Of a DNA stretch of 64,000 nucleotides, positions 25,706 to 34,410 are shown piece after piece; positions within the stretch are counted from its first letter, which is position 1, and every line of letters begins with the position of its first letter. This stretch comes from JAKPUX01 sp035353815 (GTDB lineage Bacteria; Zhuqueibacterota; Zhuqueibacteria; Residuimicrobiales; Residuimicrobiaceae). The DNA lies in contig DAOQAG010000021.1 of assembly GCA_035353815.1 (NCBI GenBank), positions 4,575 to 68,574 of the forward strand, written 5' to 3'. Position numbers and translations under genes: made by a program. The notes under the pieces were generated by a model. That model worked only from the letters and a program-made list of their open reading frames with translations. It had not been told where the DNA came from and did no database searches.

Positions 25706-28700
25706 ATGTATCGTTGCTTCGCCGCTCTCTTCCTTTATGTCACCGCATCCGCTTTCGGGCAGGTCCGCGGCATCCCTGAATCGCAGCGCCTCACCAGCTG
25801 GCAGGTCAGCGATCCCGCCGCCGCTCTTTGCCGGGTCCGAGGTATCCCTGACTCGCAGCACCTCACCACCTGGCAGGTCAGCGATGCCGCCGTTGATTAC
25901 CGGCCGGATCCCTCCGGAGCAAAGCCGGCTGCCCTCGCCAGAGAGCAATTGGCCGATTACCTGCTCCTCGACCAGGTGACCATCGCCGATTACCTCCTGC
26001 CAGGCCAACGCTGGGCGGTATTGTACGAGCCGGCCTCCCGCTCTCTGGCGCTCCACCTGCCCGCCGGCGTCGCTGCTCTGAATGAGGCGGCGCAGGCGGC
26101 GGTTGAACGCGCCCCGGACTGGATGGCTCAGGACCTGCGTCTGCTCTTCACCCTGCTCACCCCCGAATACCAGACCCTCTGGGCCAAATCGATCCTCGAG
26201 GCGGAGGAACCCTTCATCGATGAGGTCGCCTTCGCCGTCGCCCATGCCTCGCCGCAATATCTGATGTCCGGCTATGGCTCGCCGGCCCTCTTTCTCGAAA
26301 ACGCCCGATCGATCTATGCCAACGATGCGGCCCTCGATTATGTCGAGGTGGTCGACCATGGCTCTGCAGCCAGCGATCCGGAGTATTACACCACCACCCG
26401 CTACAAATCGCTGCGCGGCGGCAGCCTGGTCGAGGTCACCGCCCCGCGCGAGGTCTATTACTGGTACATCGTCTATCCCCGCGCCACCAGCGAGATCCCG
26501 GCCTGGATCGATCCGGCCATTCCGGAGGACAATGCGCTGCGCAACAACAATCTCGCGGCTCCGCCTGCCGGAGTCTTTTGGCGCGACTGGCTCCTCAACC
26601 ACGCCGATGACGGGTATCCCCGCCTCTGCGATCTGCTTAAAGGTTGCAGCGCCCTCTTCGATGGCACGCGCGGCAAACCGGACGGCAAGGTGACGGCTAT
26701 GGGCCGCCTTAATACCTGGATGGAACAGAGTCTGGCCTTCGACTCGAGAGAGGAACGGCCGCACCAGCCGGTGCGCATCTACCGCGTCCATATGGGCCGC
26801 TGCGGCGAGTGGTCGGACCTGCGCAACGCTGCGGCCCGCGCCGCGCTCATCCCCTGCACCAGCGTCGCCTCTTATTCCACGGATCATGTCTGGAACGAGT
26901 TCTGGGACGGCCAGTGGTACCACTGGGATAACGAGACCAACTATCCCCTGATGTATTACCTCGACTGGGGCAAGGTCTTCGGCACGGTCTTTGAGATCCG
27001 CAGCGACGGCGCTCTGACTTCAGTCACCAACCGCTACACCCGCGGCATCTGCTACCTCGATCTGTTCATTACCGACAAGGCCGGCCGGGCGGTCGACGGC
27101 GCCGAGATCAATCTTTATACCAAAGACCCCGACAGCGGCGAACTCTGGTGGGATATGTATGCCTTGACCGATGACCGCGGGATGTGCACCTTCATGGTCG
27201 GCAAGAACCGCAGTTATTATGCCACCGTCACCTCGGCGATCGGCAATTATCCGGTGCTGCAGGGGAATGTCGTCGAGGTGGTCGCCAATGCTGTCAGCGG
27301 CACCGATTACAGCAAAAAGATCAAAATGACCGCGACCAAACCGGCTCCCGGATGGACGACGGTGGCTGCGCCGGCGGACACCACCGCGGCGTATTACCTC
27401 GAGGCCACCTTCACCGCGCCGAAAAAACTCCTCAATGGAGCGGTGCGATTTGACGATGTCCGCCGCGGCGCCCAGCTCTACCAGGCGGATTTTGACGGCA
27501 GCATCGATTTCTATTTTGCCGACTCGGCGGGTTTTGCAGCAGCCTCAGAGGGCCGGGCCTTTGATGCCGTCGGACTGCTGCCCGATTCGCTGGAGGGCCA
27601 CGGCTGGCTTAGTCTGGCGGCGGCGCAGCGCTGGTATGCGGTCTTTGGCAACGAGCAGAACAGCCGCAATGTCGAGCAGCTCGAGGCGACCGTGCGGCTC
27701 TTCGGACGCGCCACGGCGTTAGCCCGCCAGGAGCTGCACTGCACCGCGGCATGGAACTGGATCGGCCTCCATGTCGCGCCGGCGGCTACGGCGGTGCGGG
27801 AGGTGCTCGCGCCTCTGGGAAGCAACGCCTTGAAGATCAAATCCCCTGCAAAAGAGTCGGTTTACGAGGCTGGCAAAGGGTGGAGCGGGAGTCTGGAGAA
27901 TCTCGCGGCGGGAAAAGGCTATCTGCTGCAGCTCGCGGCGGGGCAGGATTTTGGGATCGACGCGCCGCTGCTGCCTGTGGACCAGCCCAACGCCCCGGAG
28001 AAGGGCCGGAACCGGGTGGCCTATCTGCCGCAAGCCGCATTGCCGGTGGCGGAGGCCCTCGCCCCGGTCGCCGGCAGTCTCGTCCAGATCAAGGGGCAGC
28101 AGCACTCGGCCATGTATGTGCAGGAGCGCTGGATCGGCGACCTGACCGCACTCGAGCCGGGGCAAATGTACAAGATCCTGATGAACGGACCGGCCACGCT
28201 CACCTGGCCAAATCCCCAGCCCGCCTTGGCCAAGAGTCCCGCTACCCCGTTGTCGGACCAGGTCATGCCGGGCACTTCGGGCAACATGGTCGTCATCGCG
28301 CGCATCGTCAGCTCCCATCCCTTCGCCATCGCCGGCGTCGTCGATACGCAGGGGCGCGCTCGCGGCTATGGCGTGCCCATCCCCGGGACCGAACTGCATT
28401 ATTTCACCATCGTGGGCGAGACCGAAAACGAGCCGCTTTTTGTCGGGCTTCGGGTCAGTCCCACCGGCTATCAGACCGATTGCCTGCAGACGCTCAGATT
28501 CCGGGACGATGCCACCCTCGGCGGTCTGGATGCGCCGCTCTATCTTTCGGACCAGAGCCTCAGCTTCCAACTGCAGCAGAACCATCCCAATCCCTTTAAC
28601 AGTGGTACCTCGATCCCCTATGCCCTGGCCCAGGCGGGACCGGCGCGGCTGGCGGTTTACAACCAGCTCGGACAGCAGGTGCGGGTGCTCTTCAATGGCG

Positions 28701-28837
28701 TGCAGCCCCAAGGGGAGGGGACGGCGACGTGGGATGGCCGGGATGATAAAGGCCAGCCGGCCGCAGCCGGGATCTATTTTGTCCGGCTCGAGTCCGGAGA
28801 GGCACGGCAGTCGCGGAAAATTCTGCTGCTGCGCTGA
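25706..28837 (+). CDS. Secreted transglutaminase-like protein with T9SS sorting domain
   Basis: A 1043-residue exported protein. Signal peptide 1-18. Residues 20-67 contain a 24-residue segment repeated twice (VRGIPESQRLTSWQVSD, then VRGIPDSQHLTTWQVSD), a 72-bp duplication. The transglutaminase-like core (about 255-420) shows the Cys-His-Asp triad: GRCGEWSD (near 365), DHVWNEFW (near 392) and HWDNE (near 405). A Cna-B-like domain (about 450-535) and beta domains follow. The C-terminus from about 955 has NHPNPFN and GIYFVRLESG, a T9SS type A sorting domain. RBS TAGGAG precedes ATG 25706. Such enzymes cleave or crosslink peptides or glycans at the surface; its target is unknown. Confidence 0.8.
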   Translation: MYRCFAALFLYVTASAFGQVRGIPESQRLTSWQVSDPAAALCRVRGIPDSQHLTTWQVSDAAVDYRPDPSGAKPAALAREQLADYLLLDQVTIADYLLPGQRWAVLYEPASRSLALHLPAGVAALNEAAQAAVERAPDWMAQDLRLLFTLLTPEYQTLWAKSILEAEEPFIDEVAFAVAHASPQYLMSGYGSPALFLENARSIYANDAALDYVEVVDHGSAASDPEYYTTTRYKSLRGGSLVEVTAPREVYYWYIVYPRATSEIPAWIDPAIPEDNALRNNNLAAPPAGVFWRDWLLNHADDGYPRLCDLLKGCSALFDGTRGKPDGKVTAMGRLNTWMEQSLAFDSREERPHQPVRIYRVHMGRCGEWSDLRNAAARAALIPCTSVASYSTDHVWNEFWDGQWYHWDNETNYPLMYYLDWGKVFGTVFEIRSDGALTSVTNRYTRGICYLDLFITDKAGRAVDGAEINLYTKDPDSGELWWDMYALTDDRGMCTFMVGKNRSYYATVTSAIGNYPVLQGNVVEVVANAVSGTDYSKKIKMTATKPAPGWTTVAAPADTTAAYYLEATFTAPKKLLNGAVRFDDVRRGAQLYQADFDGSIDFYFADSAGFAAASEGRAFDAVGLLPDSLEGHGWLSLAAAQRWYAVFGNEQNSRNVEQLEATVRLFGRATALARQELHCTAAWNWIGLHVAPAATAVREVLAPLGSNALKIKSPAKESVYEAGKGWSGSLENLAAGKGYLLQLAAGQDFGIDAPLLPVDQPNAPEKGRNRVAYLPQAALPVAEALAPVAGSLVQIKGQQHSAMYVQERWIGDLTALEPGQMYKILMNGPATLTWPNPQPALAKSPATPLSDQVMPGTSGNMVVIARIVSSHPFAIAGVVDTQGRARGYGVPIPGTELHYFTIVGETENEPLFVGLRVSPTGYQTDCLQTLRFRDDATLGGLDAPLYLSDQSLSFQLQQNHPNPFNSGTSIPYALAQAGPARLAVYNQLGQQVRVLFNGVQPQGEGTATWDGRDDKGQPAAAGIYFVRLESGEARQSRKILLLR

Positions 28838-28849
28838 GCACCTCACCCG

Positions 28850-28985
28850 CAGAGGCCGGCGCTCGCCCCTATCCGCCGCCGGCTCTCGCTCCCATCCGGC
28901 GCCCGGCTCGCGCCCCCGCGCTGGCGCCCCGGGCTCTCGCTCCTGCCCAATTCGCGGCCCTCTCGTGCCCACCCTGCGCTGCTGA
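28850..28985. repeat. Degenerate GC-rich repeat in inverted orientation
   Basis: The gap 28838-29175 starts with about 130 bp of quasi-periodic sequence (CCGGCTCTCGCTCC-like units about 25-30 bp apart). Read on the minus strand it contains GCGCAGGGTGGGCACGAG, close to the core of the 41-bp array (GGGTGGGCACCAG), so it is probably a decayed inverted member of the same family. The rest of the gap is AT-rich with a TATAAT at 29053-29058 but no convincing -35 box, probably the promoter of the following gene. Confidence 0.5.
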
Positions 28986-29175
28986 CGCCTTACGCCCTGA
29001 CCCTCGTCGCAAAAATTTACAGAAATGCGCAATATTTTGCTTGCCGCGGTGTTATAATAGTGTATCCATTACCCTTTTCTTCTTCCCGGGAATGGAATGC
29101 CATGCAGTACTTTCAGTCCCGCAGCCGAATCTCTCTGCTGCCCGCGGTCCACAGTAACAGACTGGAGCGTATCGT

Positions 29176-30024
29176 ATGGACAAGCACTTCATCCTCAATT
29201 TTACGCCCACCGGAATGATCCCCACCAAACAGATGACACCGCATGTGCCGGTGCAGCCGGCAGAAATCATCACCGAGATCTGCCAGGCGGCAGAACTGGG
29301 GGCCAACATCATCCATATTCATGCGCGGGACCCGGATGACGCCACCCCCAGCTGCAACAAAGCGATCTATGGCGAGATCATCGCCGGTGTCCGCGCCAGA
29401 TACAAGGACCTGGTGCTCGGCGTCTCTACCAGCGGACGCAACTATCCTGGCTTTGAGCAGCGCTCGGCCTGTCTCGAGCTCGAAGGAGATCTCAAACCGG
29501 ATATGGGCAGCCTCACCCTGAGTTCGCTCAACTTTAACAAACAGGCCAGCATCAACTCGCCTGAGATGATCCAGTCCCTGGCCAAAAAAATGCTCGATCG
29601 CGGTATCAAACCCGAGCTCGAGGCTTTCGATCTGGGCATGATCAACTACGCCCACTACCTCATCCACAAGGGCCTGATCAAACCTCCCTACTACTTTAAT
29701 CTTATCCTTGGCAATATCGCTTGTGCCCAGGCCAACCTCCTGAGCCTCGGCCTGATGATCAAGGAACTTCCACCCGATTCCATCTGGTCAGCTGGCGGCA
29801 TCGGCGACTGGCAACTCAAGATGAATGCCCTCGCCATCGTCGACGGCGGCGGCGTGCGTATCGGCCTGGAGGACAACATCTACTTCGATGCCGACCGCAC
29901 CCGGCTGGCGACCAATGCCGAACTGATCCAGCGGATTAAATCGATCGCCTCCTCCATGGGGAGGGAACCCTACTCGCACAAACAGGTGCGCGAGTTGCTG
30001 CAGCTCGATCGGGCCGCGGCCTGA
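29176..30024 (+). CDS. Beta-keto acid cleavage enzyme (BKACE, DUF849) family protein
   Basis: A 282-residue TIM-barrel metalloenzyme. BKACE enzymes condense a beta-keto acid with acetyl-CoA and split it into acetoacetate and a CoA ester; the founder is 3-keto-5-aminohexanoate cleavage enzyme (Kce) of lysine fermentation. Seen: LNFTPTGMIPTK at the N-terminus, the zinc pair in IIHIHARDP, a glutamate in LEAFDLGM and VRIGLEDN near the end. It is followed 37 bases later by a GNAT-like gene. Lysine 2,3-aminomutase at the far end of the window belongs to the same pathway type but is 33 kb away, so a lysine role is speculative. Confidence 0.85.
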   Translation: MDKHFILNFTPTGMIPTKQMTPHVPVQPAEIITEICQAAELGANIIHIHARDPDDATPSCNKAIYGEIIAGVRARYKDLVLGVSTSGRNYPGFEQRSACLELEGDLKPDMGSLTLSSLNFNKQASINSPEMIQSLAKKMLDRGIKPELEAFDLGMINYAHYLIHKGLIKPPYYFNLILGNIACAQANLLSLGLMIKELPPDSIWSAGGIGDWQLKMNALAIVDGGGVRIGLEDNIYFDADRTRLATNAELIQRIKSIASSMGREPYSHKQVRELLQLDRAAA

Positions 30025-30061
30025 ACAATGCCTCGCCATCGCTAAACCGGAGCCAAACTGT

Positions 30062-30724
30062 ATGGAGGAGAGAAGAAGCTGGTCGACCCGGGTCACTCAC
30101 GCTGCGGAACGCGCCCGCACCGATGGGGTGCTGATGGTTTCGATCCTTCTGCTGCGCCAGGTGCTGGAAAAGATCGGCATCTATTTCAATCCCTTTTATT
30201 ACATGCGCGAACAGATTCCTGCGGCGATCTCCCCTGAACTGAAGGAATTGGAGGATGGTCTGGAGTTTTCGGTCTTCGGCCGGGATGAGCTGGAGGTGAT
30301 CGCCCATCACTCCGAACGGTGTGAAATTGCGGAAGCGTATGTCTATGGGAATTATAACGCGGGGGATACGTGCCTGGGGTGCAAATGCGGGGGCGAGATC
30401 GCCGGCTTCAGCTGGTACTCTCTGACCGCAAGTCGCGACTGGTATTACAAGGCGGCGATGAAAGAAAATGAAGCCTATCTTTTCGACATGTTCGTGTTCA
30501 AGGCCTATCGCCGCAGGCAAATCTCCCAGCTGCTGCGGATAAAATGCTATCAACAGCTGCGGTCCATGGGGCGGGATACCTGTTACAGCATCAGCGACTA
30601 TACCAACCGGGCTTCCCTCGAGTTCAAGAAAAAACTGCAGGCGCAAAAGGTCTTTCTCGGGCTCCATCTCCAGTTCGGGGAGAAATGGCAGAGGAGCTGG
30701 GTGCTCAAGCGCTATCCGGTTTGA
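30062..30724 (+). CDS. GNAT-like acyltransferase
   Basis: A 220-residue soluble protein whose second half looks like a GCN5-related N-acetyltransferase: AGFSWYSL as the central strand, EAYLFDMFVFKAYRRRQISQLL as strand 4 and the acetyl-CoA loop (atypical, R-R-R-Q-I-S in place of Q-x-x-G-x-G/A), then a terminal strand-helix segment. Three clustered cysteines occur in TCLGCKCGG. The N-terminal 60 residues are helical. Start ATG 30062 has a weak GGAGCC upstream. It probably forms a two-gene unit with the BKACE gene. Substrate unknown. Confidence 0.5.
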   Translation: MEERRSWSTRVTHAAERARTDGVLMVSILLLRQVLEKIGIYFNPFYYMREQIPAAISPELKELEDGLEFSVFGRDELEVIAHHSERCEIAEAYVYGNYNAGDTCLGCKCGGEIAGFSWYSLTASRDWYYKAAMKENEAYLFDMFVFKAYRRRQISQLLRIKCYQQLRSMGRDTCYSISDYTNRASLEFKKKLQAQKVFLGLHLQFGEKWQRSWVLKRYPV

Positions 30725-30784
30725 GCAAGAGGGCCCCGGGCCGCCCGCGGCGGGGAGCCACAGGCGGCACCAGCCGTGCAATAC

Positions 30785-32230
30785 TCAGACTTTGAGCGGC
30801 ATCGGCAGCGGCTCATCGTGCCCCGGCATCCGCGGGTAGTCCGGATATCCGACCGCCCCCGCCAGATCGACGATCTCGACCGGCTTACCGGTGGCCATCG
30901 AGCGGTTGGCAGCGATCCCGGTCAGACAGGAATAGGCCCCGCTGCGCTGGTCCGCAGCGCGCATATACTTGTCCGGCTTGCGTTCGGGTGAAAAGAGATC
31001 ATCGAGCATCACCGTATCGCCGCCGCCATGGCCGCCCTCGCCCTGCCACACCTCCACGGTATAGGCCGGCTCGCGCAGGGGATAGATGCGGATGAAGGTG
31101 CCGTCTCCCTTGATCGCCCCGGGCACGCTGCCGTCGCCAAAGAGATAGACCTGCTCCTCCGCCTTGTGTTCCAGCCTTCCCTTCGTCCCATTGAAAACAA
31201 CATGATAGCCTTCCCACGCGTTGAAGGCATTGAGGGAGTAGGCCATGGTGACGTGGTTGTCATAGCGCACCAGGACGTTCATGGTATCCTCGATATCGAT
31301 CTCCGGGCGGAAGACACACCGGTCGCGGAAATAGCCGTCATAGTGCTCGTTGTCGAGATAGAGTTCCTTGAAGGCGGGATTGGCTGCCAGATCCAGTTCA
31401 AATGCGCAGGTGCTCTTCTCCGGACAGGTATGACAGCGTTCGTGGGGACCGGCCAGGCCCATCCGTTTGGCCATCTCCGGGGTATAGAACTCCCGTTTTC
31501 CGGTCGCATACACGGAGACCGGAATGGCGGAGAGCCACCAGTTGATCAGATCGAAATGATGCGTAGCCTTGTGCACCATGAGACCGCCGGAATTCTTTTT
31601 CTGGCTGTGCCAGCGGCGGAAATAGTCGGTGCCGTGCCGGGTGTTGAGCATCCAATGAAAGTCCACCGAAAGCACATCACCGATAACCCCGGACATGAGC
31701 AAATCCTTGACCTGGGTGCGCGCCGGCGAGTAGCGGTAATTGAAGGCGACCGTGCATTTTCTGCCGGTTCGCTCGACGGCCTTGAGGATGCTGCGGCATT
31801 TCTCTGCGTTCGTCGTCAGCGGCTTTTCGGTGAGGACATCGCATCCCCGCTCCATGGCGCGGACAATATACTGGTGATGGAAGCCATCGACCGTGGTGAC
31901 AATGACAATATCAGGCTGGGTTTCGCTGATCATGCGGTCGAATTCGCCGGCATCGTAGATGGGTGGCTCCGGCCGGCCGAGCGAACGGGCATAGCGCTGT
32001 GCTTGCTGCAGTCGGCCGTGGTTGCGGTCGCAATAGCCGACCATCTCCCGGTATTCCGCATAGGTCTTGAGGATAGCCTCCTGATACATTCCGGAGCGCG
32101 AGCCGGTGCCGACCAGCGCATATTTTTTCCGGCTCTTATTTTGAGCTTGCAGCGCACCCGCCCCCGCGAGCAGAATCCCGGCCCCGGAGAGGGCCGCGGT
32201 GTTGATGAATTCACGGCGTGTCAGTTCCAT
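30785..32230 (-). CDS. Tat-exported Gfo/Idh/MocA-family oxidoreductase
   Basis: A 481-residue NAD(P)-dependent sugar oxidoreductase-like protein. The N-terminus has a twin-arginine signal (TRREFINTAALSGAG, to about residue 30), then a Rossmann fold (YALVGTGSRSGMY) and the family motif TEKPLTT around 135. The substrate domain has a histidine/aspartate pair in HKATHHFDLINWW. An extra segment at about 265-305 carries four cysteines (CHTC, STCAF, DRCVF), unusual in this family and possibly a metal or disulfide site. Exported members in FCB and Planctomycetota act on sugars or glycosides (GH109-like). A TATAAT box lies about 30 bases upstream on the minus strand. Confidence 0.82.
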   Translation of the reverse strand: MELTRREFINTAALSGAGILLAGAGALQAQNKSRKKYALVGTGSRSGMYQEAILKTYAEYREMVGYCDRNHGRLQQAQRYARSLGRPEPPIYDAGEFDRMISETQPDIVIVTTVDGFHHQYIVRAMERGCDVLTEKPLTTNAEKCRSILKAVERTGRKCTVAFNYRYSPARTQVKDLLMSGVIGDVLSVDFHWMLNTRHGTDYFRRWHSQKKNSGGLMVHKATHHFDLINWWLSAIPVSVYATGKREFYTPEMAKRMGLAGPHERCHTCPEKSTCAFELDLAANPAFKELYLDNEHYDGYFRDRCVFRPEIDIEDTMNVLVRYDNHVTMAYSLNAFNAWEGYHVVFNGTKGRLEHKAEEQVYLFGDGSVPGAIKGDGTFIRIYPLREPAYTVEVWQGEGGHGGGDTVMLDDLFSPERKPDKYMRAADQRSGAYSCLTGIAANRSMATGKPVEIVDLAGAVGYPDYPRMPGHDEPLPMPLKV

Positions 32231-32416
32231 TGTTGATGTCTTCCTTTCACGATTATAATCTGCAGCTGCAGCGTCCGCCCGCTCTCAATGCGGGGATGCT
32301 GCCCCGGTTTCGGGCCCCTCGCCCGGTCTGTACTAGTTCGTGCATCCGCTTCGGCTCAAGGTCCCTTTCCCGGCCCGTTTCCGCTCACGCATCCGCTCCC
32401 GGCGGGTGCAGCACGG
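32231..32416. repeat. GC-rich degenerate intergenic sequence
   Basis: Between two minus-strand genes lies a CG-rich quasi-repetitive stretch (CATCCGCTTCGGC, CATCCGCTCCCGG; CGGGCCCCTCGCCCGG; CCGGCCCGTTTCCGC). It resembles the degenerate intergenic sequence near 28.9 kb in composition and spacing, but the diagnostic core motif is not clearly present. No gene is visible. Confidence 0.35.
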
Positions 32417-33304
32417 TTAGAAAGGCAGCTCAAGGTAAAGCTGCCCGAGTTCGGACAACTCGCCATCGTTGGCGGTCAGCAGGTAGGTGAAATGGGTGTC
32501 CGGAAAACCGCCGCGGCCATAGAACCAGGCGTAGCGGAAGACATCCGACCGATTTTCACAAATCGTCACCATTTCGGTCATCTGCTGTTTTTGTTTGGCA
32601 TAGGAGTTGATCTGGCTGTTCCAGTTGGCCATTTCAGTGATCCAGATCTTTTTGTTGTATTTTTTCAGGCGGTCCAGTTGGGCAGCCAGGCCGTAATCAT
32701 ACCAGTGGAAGGCGAGATAATCGATCTGCGGCTCCCGGCCGCTGTTGTCGGCCTTGTAGGCGGCGTAAAAGTCATCGAGCCATTTCACCGGATCGGAGTA
32801 ATCGGCCATGGTCCCCCAGGTCATGGCCGGACCTACCAGCAGAACGGTCCGGCCGAGATCGGCGAGCTCCCGGACCACCTGTTCGTAGCGGATCCAGTCG
32901 GCTGCCGCCTGTCCGGGCGTGCGGTTGGCTTGGCCCGTCAGGTTGGGTTCGTTCATGACCAGAAGATATTTCACCCGGGAGTGGCTGAGGATGAAGGCCT
33001 TGACCCGCGTGATGTCCGCCGCCGAGGTGTTGCCGCCCCAGAGCATCGGAATGAAATCCATCTCATAAGCGGTTTCGTAATCAGTCGGGGTGCTGCTGGC
33101 GGGCGCGATCGCCCAGTTGTACCACCAGCTCACGCCCGGCGCCAGAGCGGCGAAATCGGCGGACGAGGCCAGGTTGAAGGCGATCCCGCGCTTCCAGCTC
33201 TTGGTTGGGGTATCGCCGGGATCAGGCTTGGTCGGCGACTTGTCCTTGCACCCGCTCGCCAGTACCAGGAGCACGAGCAGACTCAGTGTTCCTATCCATT
33301 TCAT
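32417..33304 (-). CDS. Lipoprotein glycosyl hydrolase, Asl1/GH128-like
   Basis: A 295-residue SPII lipoprotein (lipobox LASGC, residues 15-19, followed by a short linker) with a TIM-barrel glycosidase of the Glyco_hydro_cc (GH128-like, beta-1,3-glucan-cleaving) type. Seen: KRGIAFN at the barrel start, YLLVMNEPNLTG with the probable acid/base glutamate, YLAFHWYDYG, and WITEMANWN with the probable nucleophile. ATG 33304 is preferred over 33325 because AGGAG lies 7 bases upstream. It stands alone, 24 bases downstream of the Smr gene on the same strand, and would act at the cell surface or periplasm. Exact glucan specificity is inferred. Confidence 0.75.
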   Translation of the reverse strand: MKWIGTLSLLVLLVLASGCKDKSPTKPDPGDTPTKSWKRGIAFNLASSADFAALAPGVSWWYNWAIAPASSTPTDYETAYEMDFIPMLWGGNTSAADITRVKAFILSHSRVKYLLVMNEPNLTGQANRTPGQAAADWIRYEQVVRELADLGRTVLLVGPAMTWGTMADYSDPVKWLDDFYAAYKADNSGREPQIDYLAFHWYDYGLAAQLDRLKKYNKKIWITEMANWNSQINSYAKQKQQMTEMVTICENRSDVFRYAWFYGRGGFPDTHFTYLLTANDGELSELGQLYLELPF

Positions 33305-33328
33305 CACAGCACTCCTGTTGTTCATGGG

Positions 33329-33619
33329 TTAGTCAGACGCTTCAAGCGGCGCCAGCACGACGATGGTGGCGCCCCAGCCCCCGCGCTCCTCGCCGGCGAG
33401 CTGGAAGTGGCGTACCCAGGGCAGCCGCCGTAAAACGGCATGAACCGTTTCACGCAGTGCCCCCGTCCCCTTGCCGTGGATAAGGCGCACTTCGAGGATC
33501 CCCTGCTCGCGGCAGGCGGTGAGGTACTCGGGGACAAGCTCCTTGACCTCGCGCGGCGCGAAGGTGTGGAGGTCGAGGGCCCCGTCGATGGGAATGGGGA
33601 GGGGATCCGGTTCTTTCAC
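33329..33619 (-). CDS. Small Smr-domain protein
   Basis: A 96-residue stand-alone Smr (MutS2-related) domain, a fold with nicking or RNA-cleaving endonuclease activity. The signature DLHTF near the start and IHGKGTGALRETVH in the middle are the conserved D-L-H and H-G-x-G-x-G-x-L motifs. GTG 33619 is chosen because AGGA lies just upstream and it avoids overlap with the PAS gene, which ends at 33649; an in-frame ATG at 33676 would overlap that gene by 28 bases. It is probably cotranscribed with the PAS gene. Confidence 0.8.
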   Translation of the reverse strand: MKEPDPLPIPIDGALDLHTFAPREVKELVPEYLTACREQGILEVRLIHGKGTGALRETVHAVLRRLPWVRHFQLAGEERGGWGATIVVLAPLEASD

Positions 33620-33648
33620 GTCATTCCTGCCCTGTTGGGTTGTTGCTG

Positions 33649-33993
33649 TCAGCGGACAAAATGCGGCATCTCCCACGGCACCTCGAGGGAGAATTCGACC
33701 AGGCCTGCGAAAGCACCATCGCGGTACCAGGGCTTCTGCCAGATCAGCTTTTTGATGCCCCGCTTCTCGATGGAATAGACGTTGCCTTGCTGCTGCGCCA
33801 GCATCTCCCGGACCTTGCTGCGGGAGGGCTCGGGATGGCAGTTGAGGAGGCTGCTCCCGAGAAGGGCGGCGCCACCTTCATCGGCAAAATTATCTTTCGC
33901 CTTCTGATTCATATAGACGATGGTCCCGTTCGCGTCGCAAACCACAACCGCCCCCGCAATCCCCTCCAGCCAATCCAGGTGTTTCGCATCCAT
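33649..33993 (-). CDS. Single PAS-domain protein
   Basis: A 114-residue protein that is essentially one PAS domain: LEGIAGAVVVCDANGTIVYMN (PAS start), then LLGSSLLNCHPEPS and a final strand GLVEFSLEVPWEMPH. There is no output domain, so it may act in trans as a sensor subunit. A well-placed promoter lies upstream at 34030-34058, and the Smr gene follows 29 bases downstream. Confidence 0.78.
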   Translation of the reverse strand: MDAKHLDWLEGIAGAVVVCDANGTIVYMNQKAKDNFADEGGAALLGSSLLNCHPEPSRSKVREMLAQQQGNVYSIEKRGIKKLIWQKPWYRDGAFAGLVEFSLEVPWEMPHFVR

Positions 33994-34029
33994 CGTGCTC
34001 TCCGCTTATGGGAAATTCAGACTCCGTTA

Positions 34030-34058
34030 ATATTAGCCAATCGCCGCATCAAAGTCAA
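34030..34058 (-). promoter_or_regulatory. Predicted promoter of the PAS-Smr unit
   Basis: On the minus strand TTGACT (34058-34053), 17 bp, TAATAT (34035-34030). Near-consensus spacing and boxes; transcript start about 30 bases before ATG 33993. Confidence 0.6.
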
Positions 34059-34143
34059 TGATCTTGATGGCCGCAGCCGGTGCAGAAAAAGATTGCATGA
34101 GAACTGCGAAAAGAGTAACATATCCGGGATAGACCCCTGCTAT

Positions 34144-34303
34144 CCCTCAAAATCTGAGTCCCACCCGGATGGAATCAATTCAACCCTCAAAATCTGAGTC
34201 CCACCCGGACGGAATCAATTCAACCCTCAAAATCTGAGTCCCATCCGGATGGAATCAATTCAACCCTCAAAATCTGAGTCCCATCCGGATGGAATCAATT
34301 CAT
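34144..34303. repeat. 40-bp tandem repeat, four copies
   Basis: Four head-to-tail copies start at 34144, 34184, 34224 and 34264, each beginning CCCTCAAAATCTGAGTCCCA and ending in GGAATCAATTCAA. Copies differ at a few positions (CCCACCC or CCCATCC; GGAT or GGAC). There is no spacer sequence between copies. The unit is unrelated to the 41-bp array 100 bp downstream and no protein reads through it convincingly. Confidence 0.9.
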
Positions 34304-34410
34304 AACAAGAGGGCTGCGGGCGGGAAAGAGTTTTTATGAACGGTTGCCTCGTTGGCCAAGGCACCGGCCCTCAGGAGGGTGGCAACAGTACGGAGGGATT
34401 GGGGTGCGCG

